DNA of 64,000 nucleotides from Miscanthus floridulus (lineage: Eukaryota > Streptophyta > Magnoliopsida > Poales > Poaceae): assembly GCF_019320115.1 (NCBI RefSeq), contig NC_089584.1, forward strand, positions 58,276,852 through 58,340,851, in the 5' to 3' direction. Numbering within the stretch: the stretch's first letter is position 1; the number at the start of each line of letters is the position of its first letter. The translations under genes were made by a program, and so were the position numbers. Under the pieces are notes generated by a model. The model had not been told where the DNA came from and did not search any database. It worked only from the letters and a program-made list of their open reading frames with translations. Of this stretch, positions 33,400 through 45,123 are shown one piece after another.

Positions 33400-33721
33400 A
33401 GTTCAGTTAGTTTGCTTTTCTATTTATTAATAGAAATAATGCATTTAGTTTATATTCTAAAATAACACAAAAATTTGTGTCTTGATTATTTAATTCTATG
33501 ATAATTAATTAATGGTCTATAATTATCAAATAATAGTGTTTGTGAACATCATCTTAATATTTGATTACATAGTCAATAATTAAATTATAGAGATGCGCAC
33601 AAAATATAAATTAAATATTCAGTGCGAATTACTGATACAACGTCTGCATAATGATTACATAGTTAACAATAATCTAACTATCTTTAGGTGCATCAACAAT
33701 GAGGGCCTCATTGTGATCAAT

Positions 33722-35068
33722 TCATACGTAAGCAGGTTCGTCACCCTCTTGAGGGATAGGTAGGGGTACGTTCGTCCCAAATGGATGCATTTCTTGATAG
33801 CTCATGTAGTCTTCTTCGTCCGTCACTCCATTGACATCGACAATCTTCCTTTTCTCTTCTAGGACTACTTTTAGCCTTCCTTTTGTCTTGTTGTCCCTTT
33901 GCATAGAAGACTTGCATAACATCTCTTGCAAGGACGAAGGAGTCATCTCTGTATGCGGTCTTAGTGAGATCAACGGTAGTGAACCCTTCGCTGTCAGTGT
34001 TGATTTCCTCGAGCCAAACCCACTGGCAGGGAAAAGAGCTGCTTTCAATGGACCATAGGCTAGCTCCCATATCTCCTCTATGAAACCATAGTATGTCACC
34101 TGCATGTTGCCATTCTCATCGTGAGCATCAAAACGGACACCACAATTTTGGTATGTGCTCTTTCCATCTTGTCTTTTTGTGTAAAATGTGAATCCATTGA
34201 TCTCATACCCTTGGTACTTAAGATATGTACTCGAAGGCCCCTTGGCTAAGGCATCCAGTTGATTACCCAACTTTATTCCAAGCAAGCGACGTCGCAACTA
34301 GCTGACAAATTCCTCCTTATATTTTTTTATCTAGCCAAGCCTATGACCTGCTCGGATATAGAGTTTGCAGTGATTGCCTGTGCTCATCAATGTATGTCAT
34401 CACGCCCTCGGCTTGTTGGAGAACAGTAAATTGTGCCTATCTGAAAGAAATAGGGTTGTCTACTATAATAGATTTCTCCCCGATCGTTCCTTTACCACAT
34501 AGTCTTCCCTCATGACGAGATTCTGGAACTCTGACCCTTTTGATGTACAGATAATATGTGTAGAACTCAATGGCCTCCTCCGTTGACCATCCTTTAACCA
34601 TGCCCCCTTCTAGCCTGAATCTATTCCTAACATACCTCATGAAAACTTTCATCAATCTTTCGAAAGGAAACATCTAATGTAGGTACATTGGGCCAAGGGC
34701 TTTAATTTGGTCAACAAGATGAATGAGCAGATGCAATGAGATATCAAAGTAAGTCGGTGGGAAATGCATCTCAAGCCTAACGAGAGTTTCGGCTATGTCC
34801 CGCTGCAGCTGCTCTAGCGTGGACACATCAATGACCTTTTTTGAGATCATGTTGAAGAACGAGCAAAGCTTTATGATTGGGGCGTGGACCTTTGGGGGGA
34901 GGATACCACGTAGGGCAACAGGGAGCAGTTGAGTAATAATGACATGATAGTCATGGGCCTTCATAGGGCTATAGTTGAACTTAAGTTCTCTCATGTTCAC
35001 TAGCCTCTTCGGGTTCACACAGTAGCCCGTCGGGACTTTGAGTTCATCGAAGAAAGAAATAAGCGCAT
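33722..35068 (-). pseudogene. tnp2: K1 TNP2 transposase, C-terminal part (DUF4218 and DUF4216)
   Basis: From the G3 junction leftward: the DUF4218-type region at 34,437-35,018 (HDYHVIITQLLPVALRGILP, then FPPTYFDISLHLLIHLV and RPEG-like MVKGWSTEEAIEF, PESRHEGRL) and the DUF4216-type region at 33,722-34,297 (NGFTFYTKRQDGKSTYQNCG, YYGFIEEIWEL). These follow the catalytic TNP2 domain in plant CACTA transposases. The reading frame resumes right at the CGCAT junction with G3. Stops at about 34,674 and 34,435 and a frameshift before 34,300 break it. Confidence 0.85.
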
Positions 35069-38000
35069 TGTAACAGAACCAACCAAATCATAAGAACGTA
35101 AGTACAAAAACAATCACCGAAGCGATCAAATTCCTGTACTCAAGCTCCCATAATCCTGGTAGTCCGGAAATCACGAAGGATTTCAACCAACTCTCGACAT
35201 ACAAACCAAGATCGTAATGATTCAACACAACACATCATCTGTTACAACATTTCACAAGTAGCATTCGGATTACATCCATCAGAGTTGAATTAGAATATTA
35301 CAAACCAAGTTTGAGTGTGCGGAAGCAACATAGTTTAGTACAAAACATCAAGGTTTTCAAATACATTGCCAAGTCTGAGTCATGACCCATAAAAGCATTA
35401 TCAGGTACGAGAACTAGTAGAGACCGCGCCCAACGGTCTAGTCTTCATCCCCAGCTGGGAGAAGGCAGTACTTGCAGCAACCAAAGTAGAACTGGTCATC
35501 TGCAATAGGTGGGAGATAAACCCTGAGTACGAGAAGGTACTCAGCTAGACTTATCCGACAAAAATAGAAATAAAGACACCAAGGATCATGCAAGGCTTTT
35601 TCAGGTGGGCTAGCTTGACACAGTTGCATAAAAGAGCTTAAGATTATAGTAACCAATTTAAAATTAGCATCAAGCTTATCATTATTTACCTGTCCACTAG
35701 ATTAGCACCTGTACTAGAGCACTCAATTATTAGGAGCAAACAATATTAACCATAGCAGGTATAATAAGGCTGTCATCATCATATCATCATTTCTGAACCA
35801 TTATGTTATTAAGTGTATCTACATTGGAGATAAGCCCGTCAAGTTCTCACTAATCGGGAGAGACGGCGATTCGAATCGAATTATAACTCAGCTGAGGGGG
35901 TATTCCTAACTCTCACCCTGGCATACTTAGCAAGGATAGCCGTGGGTTACCTTTGGTACAACTCAGGAACCAAATTCGCGGGTTCGATCAGCGCCAGCGC
36001 TCTCAGGGATTACCCTTCTGCCAGGACGATCAGGACTTTTAAATCACCTGCCCTTGGACTCACGCCTATGGCTCCCCTCCGAGGCGTACTTTATACTTAT
36101 CGACTCCCGGCCTGAGTTGAGCTACTCGGCTTCGCGGTCGGTCTCCAGACCCGACCAACTAAGAGAGAGGCATGCGTTCAACATGAACAGGAAAGGCTCC
36201 AAGAATCAGTCCTTAAGCGACACAGACGGAGTCACTGCAAACCGGCAAGCCTCCGTCAGGTCTTTATTTCAAATTAAGACTGGTTCTTTACCACGATAGC
36301 AAATATAGCCAACCGTGCCACATGTCTATTCCTATATCTCGCAGGTGACAGGAAATCACCCGACTTCTACCGCATTTAAGCAGGGCTAAGCACTACTCGA
36401 GCCTGAGCTACATAGGATTCAGGGTAACAATATCTGGACAAGGATTGGGTAACCAATGCAGCAATTGTTTGCATCCAACACCTAACTTAATGCAACAATA
36501 TATATGTAACAATAATACTGTAACTGCATTTCAGAAATTAGGAGGCTTAATATGCTCCGGGGCTTGCCTTTCACAAAGTTGCAAGGACGGTGATCCGGGC
36601 ACTCAACGGCGACCTCGTCTGGCACTTCTCCTGAAGGCTCCTCCTCCTGAATCTCCGGTGTCGGCTTGCTGCTACTCGCCTCAGTCCTCGAATTCCAGCA
36701 GGGTTACTCCTTCCGGTACACCTATTGTATGCCGATGCAAATATAAATATCATGGATGCATAAGGAATGGCATGATGCTCATGATGAATGAATCACAATG
36801 AGTGTTTACGAAAGTATCACTGGACACTCGTTACCGAAGTAATTAGCTCTATTCAAATCACTTTAAGCATGTATCTACTTAACTTAAAGACAAGATCAAC
36901 TTACCTAACTTGCATAACCTAAGATAAAGATGCTCATCTTCAGTTAAAGGCCTAACACCTAGGAACATTACCACAACTTAGAAATAATAAAGGTATACAT
37001 AATTTAAACATTAAGTTTCATAGCATACAAGTAGTCCCTTAATTAAATCACAACTAAAGTTCTACAATTCCAAATGACTTGCATGAGAACATTCTGGAAA
37101 GCTTATGAAATTCTCTACAAAACATTTGTAAACATCAAAGCATGATTCTTATGTTAACTAAATCAATTTCCAGCAAACCTAGAATCTGTCCAGAATGACG
37201 GGGTTACTAACTTAATTATTTAATGATTGTGCAAAAGCATACTTTGATCAAACCAAGTTACCAACTTGTTTTGCATACCTAATAAACATCAGAAAGTATA
37301 GTGTCAACTTCTAAATAAATTATTTAATACCCTTTTCTAATTTATCTAGTTAATTAGGTGATTAAAGCAATATATAGTAAAACTATTTATAAAAATCTAC
37401 AAAAATTACAGTAGCTATCTCATGCTGCACATAGACCATCATAAAAATTTCAAAGCCATTGAGTAAGTATAACAGTCTACACAAAAATGATAAGGCATAC
37501 TGGCTTAAAATGGCATAATTAAGAAATCCTAATGAAAAGTGTCAAGCAACAGATTTCACATTTTTCCTAGCATCATTCTAGCATAAGAATAGTACCCACC
37601 AAATTTTACCTTTACTGGATCTATAGAAAAATTATGAAAATTCACACAAGATCCACCCATTAATAAAAGGAAATTCTATAACTTAAAAACTACACATGCA
37701 CTAGCTCTGAAATTTAACCAGAGACTCTACTAAACCAAAATAGAGGACCCACAAAATTTCATAATTTTTGGACCACAGAGACTCAAGATAAAATTCAAAC
37801 AAGTTTGCATGCTTCTAAAAACACATTTCAAACTCCTATTTAATTCATCCAATTTTTCTAAAACATGTGCTCATATAATATTTTTATTAAATACTAGACA
37901 TGACCAGGAACTTAACAAAATTAGAACCATAGCATTTGGATCTATATACTAGGAGCTACATATTTTTCAAGATGTACATAAATCTGTGAAATAAATAAAC

Positions 38001-39747
38001 AAAACGAAATAGGAAAACAACACTCAGCCCTACTCGGGCCAGCCCAAGAAACGGCGGCCCGCGAGCACACAGGCGCGGCCCATGATGCGGCGCCAGCGGC
38101 CCAAACACACGGCACGGCCTAGGCTGGGCTCCCGCCTGAGTCTCGGCGGCTGACAGCCGGGTCCCGCGTGACAGCGAGGCAGGCAGGGGAGCAGAGGAAG
38201 GCGACGGCGTAACTCGTCGCCGGTGGCTCCTCCGGCGAAGGCAACGGTGCCAATAGTTTCGCCTCACCCTAGCGGACCTAAGGGAATCATCTATTGCAGC
38301 TAAGGACGCAGCTGGAGGGGCGGCGATGGCCACGGCGGTGCTTGGTCACGGCATGGCCGGCTCCGGCGACGCTACGGCGTCGTAGCCCTAACGGGTGGCT
38401 CGAGGAGCTTCGGTGGTGTTCCTATGACCTAGCGCGAGCCAGAGGAAGGAATGGGAAGACGCGGGGAGAGCTAGCCGCGTGGAGTGTCATCTCCGGCGAG
38501 AACAGCCACGGCGGCGGTGGAAGGGAATGTCGAATTCGCCCTTACCACGGCACAATCGACCTGGCTGAGGGGTGGGGGTGGTAGAGGGGCTCACGGTGAG
38601 GCTATAGGCGGACGGTGCAACGCGTTTTCGTGGTGGCGTGCGCGTACGACGACGGCGACGCTCGGCCGGCAATGGCGGAGGGCTGCTGTGGCGTGGCGCT
38701 GCGCGTGGTGAAGGCGAGAGAGGGAAATGGCGAGACGCAGAGAGAGTGGCGAGGCGTGGCTTTCATCTGGAGCTCAAGCACACGACGTGGAGACCTTGGC
38801 CGAGCATGGACGCCATGCGGCGAGACGCTCCTGCGCCGGTCGGCCATGACGGACACTGTCCGTTTTCTGAAAACGGCGATTCAGTACTTGATGACAGTGA
38901 CTGTCAGCGACATTTCAACGTGTCAACACGGCTAAACCATTGATCTATTGCAAAAACAGTATACATGAAAAATGTAGGCCTATCATCCATCTACACTTTC
39001 GCTTCAAGGACCAACACCTAATTCATCATGGATCCGAAGTTACATGAAGCCAAAGTGAGCTTGATGCAACTGAAAACGTAACTATGACTTAGAAAAATTT
39101 CTAAGTGTGGAATCAGCATGAAATACTGACTTGTGGGCCATGTTTGAGCATGTTCCACACATTTTCATGAGTTGGCCATAAAACAACTTTTGTTCCTTGA
39201 TAAATTAGCTACAACTTTGGTAAAGAGTGCACAGCCATGCGAAGTTTCTAAGTTGGACTTTTGAATCAGTCAAACAGTGAGACTCCTAGGGTCAATTCTA
39301 GTCAAACATGCAATTAAGGGCATTTTGGTCATTTTGATCTACATGAACAATGTCCAAACAAGTAACCTAAGTGTAGTTAAGGTGTAATAGACCATGATCA
39401 ACCATTTACAAAATTGTTTATACCACTTCTAATGATCACATGTGATAAAGAAAGTAAAACAAGCAATTCATTCATATGTCGCAATGAAATGTCTCACATG
39501 TTTCAAGACCTTGTTGTCATTTTATAATTGCCACATTACTACCATGTTGCCATGTTTCAAGGTATGAGAGTTTCATGTTGCATTCCCATGTTGCACTACT
39601 ACCACTCTAAGCAATTAAGCATGAAACACATACAATTTAAAATGTTGCATACGTATGTTTCAATGATAATGGCATGATGACATGGATAATGCACATGTTT
39701 ATGAAATGACATGCAATTAGTAGAAGCCAAACACCTAGGGTGTTACA
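35069..39747 (-). repeat. G3 3' LTR
   Basis: 4679 bases. In element orientation it starts TGTAACACCCTAGG directly after the polypurine tract and ends GGTTCTGTTACA. It contains a GC-rich block (about 38,030-38,860) that produces overlapping chance ORFs, and a stem-loop at 35,525-35,542. Confidence 0.93.
35525..35542 (-). promoter_or_regulatory. Conserved LTR stem-loop (G3 3' LTR)
   Basis: GAGTAC, 6-base loop and GTACTC form a perfect 6-bp stem. On the element strand AGGGTTTATCTCCC and TGTTGCAG follow, as in the LTRs of G1. Confidence 0.5.
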
Positions 39748-39760
39748 GCCCTCCCCCTTA
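39748..39760 (-). promoter_or_regulatory. Polypurine tract of G3
   Basis: On the minus strand TAAGGGGGAGGGC directly precedes the LTR start TGTAACACCC. Confidence 0.8.
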
Positions 39761-40781
39761 GAAAAATCTCGTCCCGAGATTTGGAAAGCGTACCATTTAG
39801 TATAGAAAGTTGGATGATTTTCCTTTAAATAATCTTCCCGCTCCCAGGTTGCATCCCGTTCACTATGATTACTCCAAACTACCTTGTATAATTTAACTAC
39901 TCATGTACGAGTCACTCTTTCTTGAGTATCCAGGACTTGCACGGGCTTTTCTTCATAAGAAAGATCAGATTTCAAGTTGACTTTCCTTGTTGCTATTCTC
40001 TCCTCAGGAATACGAAGACACTTCTTAAGCTGGGACACATGGAATACCGGGAATATAGCTCCCATCTCCCGTGGTAGATCGAGCTTATATGCTACTCTTC
40101 CACTTTTCTCGATAATGCGGTAGGGCCCAACATATCGAGGCTCAAGTTTCCTTTTAATTCCAAAATGCTTGACTCCTTTCATAGGGGATACCTTCAAATA
40201 CACATGATCACCTACTTCAAACTCAATAGGTTTTCTTCTCTTGTCAGCATAGCTCTTTTGTCTAGCCTATGGGCAGTCATATTCTTCTATATAGTTCAGA
40301 CTTGCTCTTCGGCTTCTTTTACAAAATCAATACCATAGAATCTTCTTTCTCTGGGTTCCACCTAGTTTAAAGGAGTTCTACACTTGCGGCCATAAAGAGC
40401 TTCAAAAGGAGCCATTTTGATACTTTCTTGATAACTGTTGTTATAAGAGAATTCAGCGAGAGGTAACCAGTCTTCCCAAGAGCCTTTGCAAGAGATAAGA
40501 CAAGCTCTAAGCATGTCTTCAAGAATTGATTAACACGCTCAGTCTGTCCCAATGTTTGCGGATGATAGGCAGAACTGTGGATTAGATGAGTGCCAAGATT
40601 CTGATGTAAGCACTCCCAAAAGCGAGCCGTGAACTGAGGTCCTCTATCCGAAACAATGGATTTGGGTACACCATGGAGACGTACCACTTGTTGAAAATAA
40701 ATCTCAGCATAATTGTGAGGGTGATAGGTAGACTTGACCTGGAATAAAGTGAGCAGATTTAGTTAGACGATCTACGATAAC
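39761..40781 (-). pseudogene. pol: G3 pol: integrase core, C-terminus and chromodomain-like end
   Basis: The core continues after a TAG at 40,782 (Trp codon TGG expected): SIVSDRGPQFTARFWE (second Asp, about 40,620-40,665) and YHPQTLGQTERVNQ (catalytic Glu, about 40,530-40,570). A frameshift lies near 40,510. The C-terminal part is at 39,901-40,203 (RYVGPYRIIEKSGRVAYKLD, FPVFHVSQLKKCL). Its TGA at 39,901 stands where CGA is likely, and the frame then reads VVKLYKVVWSNHSERDATWE, a chromodomain-like end. The DDE residues are present but the gene is broken by nonsense and frameshift. Confidence 0.88.
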
Positions 40782-41486
40782 CTAGATGGAATCACAACCC
40801 TTTTTGGTAGTGGGTAATCCAACAATAAAATCCATGCTAATTTCTTTCCACTTCCAGCCAGGAATAGATAGTGGCTGCAATAGTCCGGGCCTTATGTGAA
40901 TAGCCTTGACTCTGCAACAGTTATCACACCTTGCCACATAAGCTGCGATTTCTTTCTTCATCTTGGTCCACCAATAATACAGCTTGAGATCTTGATACAT
41001 TTTACTGCTACCAGGATGGATGGACAATTTTGAAGAATGGGCTTCATCCATAATTTGATTTCTAAGTTCTTTATCTTTGGGTACCACAAGCCTATCATTA
41101 AACCAGAGAATTCCCTTGTCATCGACTTTAAAGTGCTTGGTCTCTTTCTCTTTCATTTTCCGCTTGATGTGAAATACACCCACATCCGTCTTCTGGAGCT
41201 CGATAATTCGACTTCTAAGAGAGCAATCCATAGTGATATTGTGGAGTACTACAGGATGAAGGAGGTGTGCCAGATGAAAGTCTTCACTAACTAAGGAATT
41301 GCAATGGGCCTTTCTGCTTAGGGCATCAGCAACCACATTTGCCTTACCAGGGTGGTAGTGCACTTGAAGGTCGTAGTCTTTGATCAATTCTAACCATTGT
41401 CGTTGATGCATGTTCAACTCAGGCTGCGTAAAGATGTACTTGAGACTCTTATGGTCAGTATAGATGTTGCACACATTACCAAGCAA
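40782..41486 (-). pseudogene. pol: G3 pol: RNase H C-terminal part and integrase zinc region
   Basis: A 234-codon open stretch: [18 protein letters not shown] and [13 protein letters not shown] (RNase H end, residues about 5-55), then the integrase HHCC region ([19 protein letters not shown] to [10 protein letters not shown], about 147-196) and [13 protein letters not shown] with the first catalytic Asp. Both borders are TAG codons in place of TGG (Trp), G-to-A changes. Otherwise the domain is well preserved, unlike the same region of G1. Confidence 0.9.
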
Positions 41487-41495
41487 GTAATGTCT

Positions 41496-43106
41496 CTAGA
41501 TCTTTAGGGCATGAACAACTGCGGCTAGCTCTAAGTCATGGGTAGGATAGTTGACTTCATGCTTTCGGAGCTGGCGCGAAGCATAAGCAATTACTCGACC
41601 CTCCTGCATAAGAACACACCCCAAACCGGTGCCACATGCGTCACAGTAGACATCAAAAGGCTTCTCGATGTCAGGTTGTGCCAATACAGGAGCAGAGGTT
41701 AGTAAGGTCCGCAAAGTGTGGAAAGCCTCTTCACACTTCGGAGTCCACACAAACTTCTCATCCTTTTGCAGTAGCCGAGTCATGGGCTTGGCGACCTTTG
41801 AGAAATCCGGGATAAAGCGACGATAATAGCCAGCCAGACCCAGAAAACTTCGGACTTCTGTGACCGTAGTAGGTGCCTTCCATTCTAGGACTTCTTGCAC
41901 CTTAGTAGGGTCAACCGAAATTCCATCACCAGATAATACATGACCAAGAAAAGGTATCTTGTTCAACCAGAACTCACACTTGCTGAACTTGGCATAAAGC
42001 TGGTTATCACGTAACCGAGTTAAAACAATTCTCAGGTGTCCAGCATGCTCTTCTTCATTCTGAGAATATACCAGGATATCATCAATGAACACGACGACAA
42101 ATTTGTCCAATTCCGGCATGAATACAGAATTCATCAGGTACATAAAGTGTGCCGGAGCATTTGTCAACCCGAATGACATGATGAGGTATTCGAACAAGCC
42201 ATAACGAGTAGAGAAAGCTGTCTTAGGTATATCTTCAGGACGAATTTTGATCTGATGGTAGCCAGACCTCAAATCGATCTTGGAGAATACCTTAGCCTTG
42301 GAGAGCTGATCAAACAGAATATTGATGCGAGGAAGAGGGTATTTGTTCTTGATAGTAACAGTGTTTAGGGGACGATAATCCACGCACATGCGTAGAGACT
42401 CGTCCTTCTTCTTCACAAATATAGCCGGACAACCCCAAGGAGAAGAACTAGGCCGAATCAACCCTTTCTTCAATAGCTCATTCAACTGACTCTTCAGGTC
42501 AGCCAACTCATTGGGTGGCATTCTATAGGGCCTTCGAGAAATGGGAGCCGTACCCGGAATGAGTTCTATCTTGAATTCTACATCACGGTCCAGAGGTAAT
42601 CCAGGCAAGTCATCAGGAAAGACATCTGGAAACTCATAGACAACCGGTAGATCCTTAATGGCTTTGGCTAAGGTAGCATTGGCTGTACTATGGATAGCAA
42701 TATCATGAGGTAACTGCACTAGAAAACCTTTCTTATCCACAGGATCCCTCAACATAACCACACGGGTTGATGTATCGATCAACACTCCATTCCCGCTCAT
42801 CCACTTCATTCCTAGGATTACATCGATTCCTACCCCCGGTAGAACTACAAGATCCACAAGGAACTCTCGATCCCCGATCTCAATCTTTACATCTTTAACT
42901 ACTTGGTTAGTCATGATATTATTCCCAGCAGCACTAATACAATAACCCCCCTTGACAATTGTAATCACATTAATCTGATGCTTAGATGCAAAAGTAGAAC
43001 TCACAAAGGAATGCGAAGCACCAGAATCAAAGAGCACAACTACAGGGTGATCATTAACAAGGAACTTACCAGCGGTGACCACTTCACCAGCAGGAATTTC
43101 CTCCAC
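41496..43106 (-). CDS. pol: G3 pol: protease, reverse transcriptase and RNase H N-terminal part (536-codon open frame)
   Basis: The longest open frame in the window. In order: aspartic protease with [12 protein letters not shown] (residues about 25-36), RT with [19 protein letters not shown] (about 228-246), [17 protein letters not shown] and the intact catalytic block [12 protein letters not shown] (about 335-346), the thumb ([13 protein letters not shown]), then RNase H with [18 protein letters not shown] and [19 protein letters not shown]. It ends at a TAG where TGG (Trp) is expected, so the natural polyprotein would continue into the next segment. PR and RT thus look catalytically intact while RNase H and IN are cut off. 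The first Met is internal to the polyprotein; gag-pol starts further upstream. Confidence 0.92.
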   Translation of the reverse strand: MEEIPAGEVVTAGKFLVNDHPVVVLFDSGASHSFVSSTFASKHQINVITIVKGGYCISAAGNNIMTNQVVKDVKIEIGDREFLVDLVVLPGVGIDVILGMKWMSGNGVLIDTSTRVVMLRDPVDKKGFLVQLPHDIAIHSTANATLAKAIKDLPVVYEFPDVFPDDLPGLPLDRDVEFKIELIPGTAPISRRPYRMPPNELADLKSQLNELLKKGLIRPSSSPWGCPAIFVKKKDESLRMCVDYRPLNTVTIKNKYPLPRINILFDQLSKAKVFSKIDLRSGYHQIKIRPEDIPKTAFSTRYGLFEYLIMSFGLTNAPAHFMYLMNSVFMPELDKFVVVFIDDILVYSQNEEEHAGHLRIVLTRLRDNQLYAKFSKCEFWLNKIPFLGHVLSGDGISVDPTKVQEVLEWKAPTTVTEVRSFLGLAGYYRRFIPDFSKVAKPMTRLLQKDEKFVWTPKCEEAFHTLRTLLTSAPVLAQPDIEKPFDVYCDACGTGLGCVLMQEGRVIAYASRQLRKHEVNYPTHDLELAAVVHALKI

Positions 43107-44141
43107 TGTAGTATAGTGAACACGCCCCTGACGGACGTTTCCTTGAGTATTCTTGGGAGGATGGGGACATCTATTTGCCCAATGACTAGGCTGGTTACAG
43201 TTCTAGCATGGCCTGTTTGCTGGTGGAACATTGGAGCTACTCTGCCCAGATGTATTCTTCGGCAAGGAAATTGTATACCCCTTGCGGAAACCGGTTTTAG
43301 CTTGGTTCTTCTTCTGAGGTGGGCGGTACTAGACATTAGCATTGGGTGGACGGTACGGGGTCTTAGATACCATTGGAGCCTTGGACTGGGAAGCACCAGC
43401 CTCAAAATTCCTTTTACGGTTCTTGGAAGCAGCATATATCTTATCATTGTTCTCCTGAGTCAGAGTGTCACTGATAAACTCATTGAAGGTGACACACTTG
43501 TAGTTGCCCATTGACTTCATCAATTTTGGGGAAAGTCCCCTCTTGAAGCTAGCTATTCTCTTGGCGTCAGTATCAACGAACTTAGGAGCATATCTTGCCA
43601 GGTTGTTGAATGCCTGGAGGTACTCATTGAGACTCTTATTGCCTTGGGTGAGCTTCATAAACTCAGTATGCTTAATGGCCATGAGACCAGGAGGGATAAA
43701 GTGTCCCCTGAAGGCTGCCTGGAACTGGTTCCAAACGATCTCAATGTTAGCAGGGAAGGTGGTCCTGTGATGGGTCCACCAGATGCCTGCAGGGCCTTGG
43801 AGCTGGTGTCCTGCATACGTAGCCTTCATGCCTTCAGTCAAACGGAGCAATCCAAATCTTTGCTCTATCGTGCTCAACCATTCATCCGCTTATAAGGGTT
43901 CTTCTGCCTCACGAAAGATAGGAGGCTTCATGTCCATGAAGTCCTTAAAACTGCTGTACTGGTTCGGCTCGGGTCCCTGGCGGACATGCCGATCCTCACG
44001 GTTAGCCATCTAGCGCATAGCCTCAGCTAGCATGCGCTGACTTTCCACAACTATCTGCATTAGCTCAGCTGGTGTGGGCGGTGGCGGAGGTGGTTGTTGC
44101 TCATTTCCCATGCCATGACCGCGACGAAGGTTATGAGCCAT
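43107..44141 (-). pseudogene. gag: G3 gag, with in-frame stops
   Basis: The start ATG at 44,141 directly follows acceptor-like CTTTTGCAG. N-terminus MAHNLRRGHGMGNEQ, a Pro run, then AELMQIVVESQRMLAEAM, a TAG at about 44,010 (Gln expected), MANREDRHVRQGPEPNQY, a TAA near 43,892, then the gag domain at 43,329-43,877 (FGLLRLTEGMKATYAGHQLQ, WNQFQAAFRGHFIPPGLM). A CCHC knuckle ([12 protein letters not shown], about 43,165-43,205) has a TAG between its first two cysteines. Gag builds the particle; three to four nonsense codons make this copy non-coding. The frame leads towards protease at 43,106. Confidence 0.88.
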
Positions 44142-44553
44142 CTGCAAAAGTATAGCCAATGAGCACTGACGATGTGGAAATTTTTGTAGATGAACTGTAT
44201 AATTATCCCAAACTGAGTCCATTAGAGGGAATGCATTTAATAATCAACAGAGGCACAATCATTCATCACAATCACCCAACTCATCAAGCGCATCAATTGA
44301 CATATAAATGCGATGAACTTAACCAACAACGAGATCCATAGACCGCAAAGGCGAAATTCATCAAATGCTCACATACGTGGAGCATAATACATTCGATAGG
44401 TTACATCCAAGCCATAGTGGTTCCAACTTACATCAAAGGTAACATAGGGTTCGATATTACACCCCAATGATTAACTTGCTACAAAGTTACTCGTTCATGC
44501 ATGAGGAGCAACAAAAGACTAGATCTAGCACATTAGCTCAGTAGTAAGCTAAA
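44142..44553 (-). other. Spacer between the H3-tail-like ORF and gag; possible second intron
   Basis: About 410 bases without an ORF. A donor-like GTAAGTT starts at 44,431 (exon side GAT is weak), and the acceptor-like CTTTTGCAG ends at 44,142 against the gag ATG. If used, this would be an intron of 290 bases. Confidence 0.35.
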
Positions 44554-45123
44554 CTATGCATCGTCCTCGGAGTCAGTGTCGAGGATCTCTCCTCCATCTT
44601 CATCACTAGGAGGCTCTAACTCCTCATCAGGTGGAGCGTCCTCAGGTCCATTGACTTCCATGTCATCATCACCTTCAGCCATGATGACACCAGAACCCAT
44701 CTCATCCTCATCAGGTGGCAGGATAGGGTGAAGTTGATTGTGCAGTAGGTGAACCTCCTCATGGAGATTGTCATTGTACTCTTCTACAGCTGCCAACTGC
44801 TGCTCTAGCTCAATCTGTCTCGCTCTCAACACATTCTCCTCATGCCAGGCTTCATTTCGTTGGTTCAGCATGTGAACCAACATACGCTCACAGTTGCGGT
44901 GAGCAACTGTCAACCTCTGAACCTCCAGGTTCTCTTGATCCCGTTCCTGTGTGACTTGCTCCAAACGCTGCTGAACTGCAGTCCTTTTAGCAGTCACCTG
45001 AGCTAGCTCTGCCCTCAGCCTTTCAGCCTCAGTAGGCTCAGGACAGGGCTCACGAGGAGCTAAACGGTGACAAGGCGCCCTACCTCCAGCGGACTTACGA
45101 GCAGTGCGTTTCGTGCGCGCCAT
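44554..45123 (-). CDS. Histone-H3-tail-like protein with coiled coil and acidic tail, encoded by G3
   Basis: An intact 189-codon ORF. After Met the protein reads ARTKRTARKSAGGRAP and continues to LA at 20-21; against the canonical H3 tail 15 of the first 21 residues match with no gap, keeping R2, T3, K4, T6, R8, K9 and S10 but not T11, K14, R17 or K18. Residues about 30-125 are a charged heptad-like coiled coil (EAERLRAELAQV, later RARQIELEQQLAAVEEYNDN). Residues about 128-189 are acidic (DEDEMG, DDDMEV, DTDSEDDA). No histone fold is present. The upstream ATG at 45,159 opens the same frame, but 45,123 is preferred because it gives the H3-like N-terminus and directly follows acceptor-like TTTTTGCTACAG. 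It lies between 5' LTR and gag in the same direction. Function unknown; a chromatin-reader decoy or tether is an inference. Confidence 0.75.
   Translation of the reverse strand: MARTKRTARKSAGGRAPCHRLAPREPCPEPTEAERLRAELAQVTAKRTAVQQRLEQVTQERDQENLEVQRLTVAHRNCERMLVHMLNQRNEAWHEENVLRARQIELEQQLAAVEEYNDNLHEEVHLLHNQLHPILPPDEDEMGSGVIMAEGDDDMEVNGPEDAPPDEELEPPSDEDGGEILDTDSEDDA

Noticed and set aside
38294..38943. Several overlapping plus-strand ORFs of 75-106 codons in the GC-rich block of the G3 LTR (repeated at 49,157-49,758), and the minus ORFs at 37,956-38,333 and 48,756-49,081
   Set aside because: They overlap one another on both strands, are Arg/Gly/Ala-rich as expected from GC-rich DNA, and lie within an LTR. 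Presence in both LTRs only reflects LTR duplication.
42903..43514. 203-codon plus-strand ORF opposite the G3 protease/gag
   Set aside because: Antisense shadow of a clear gag-pol frame; no independent signal.
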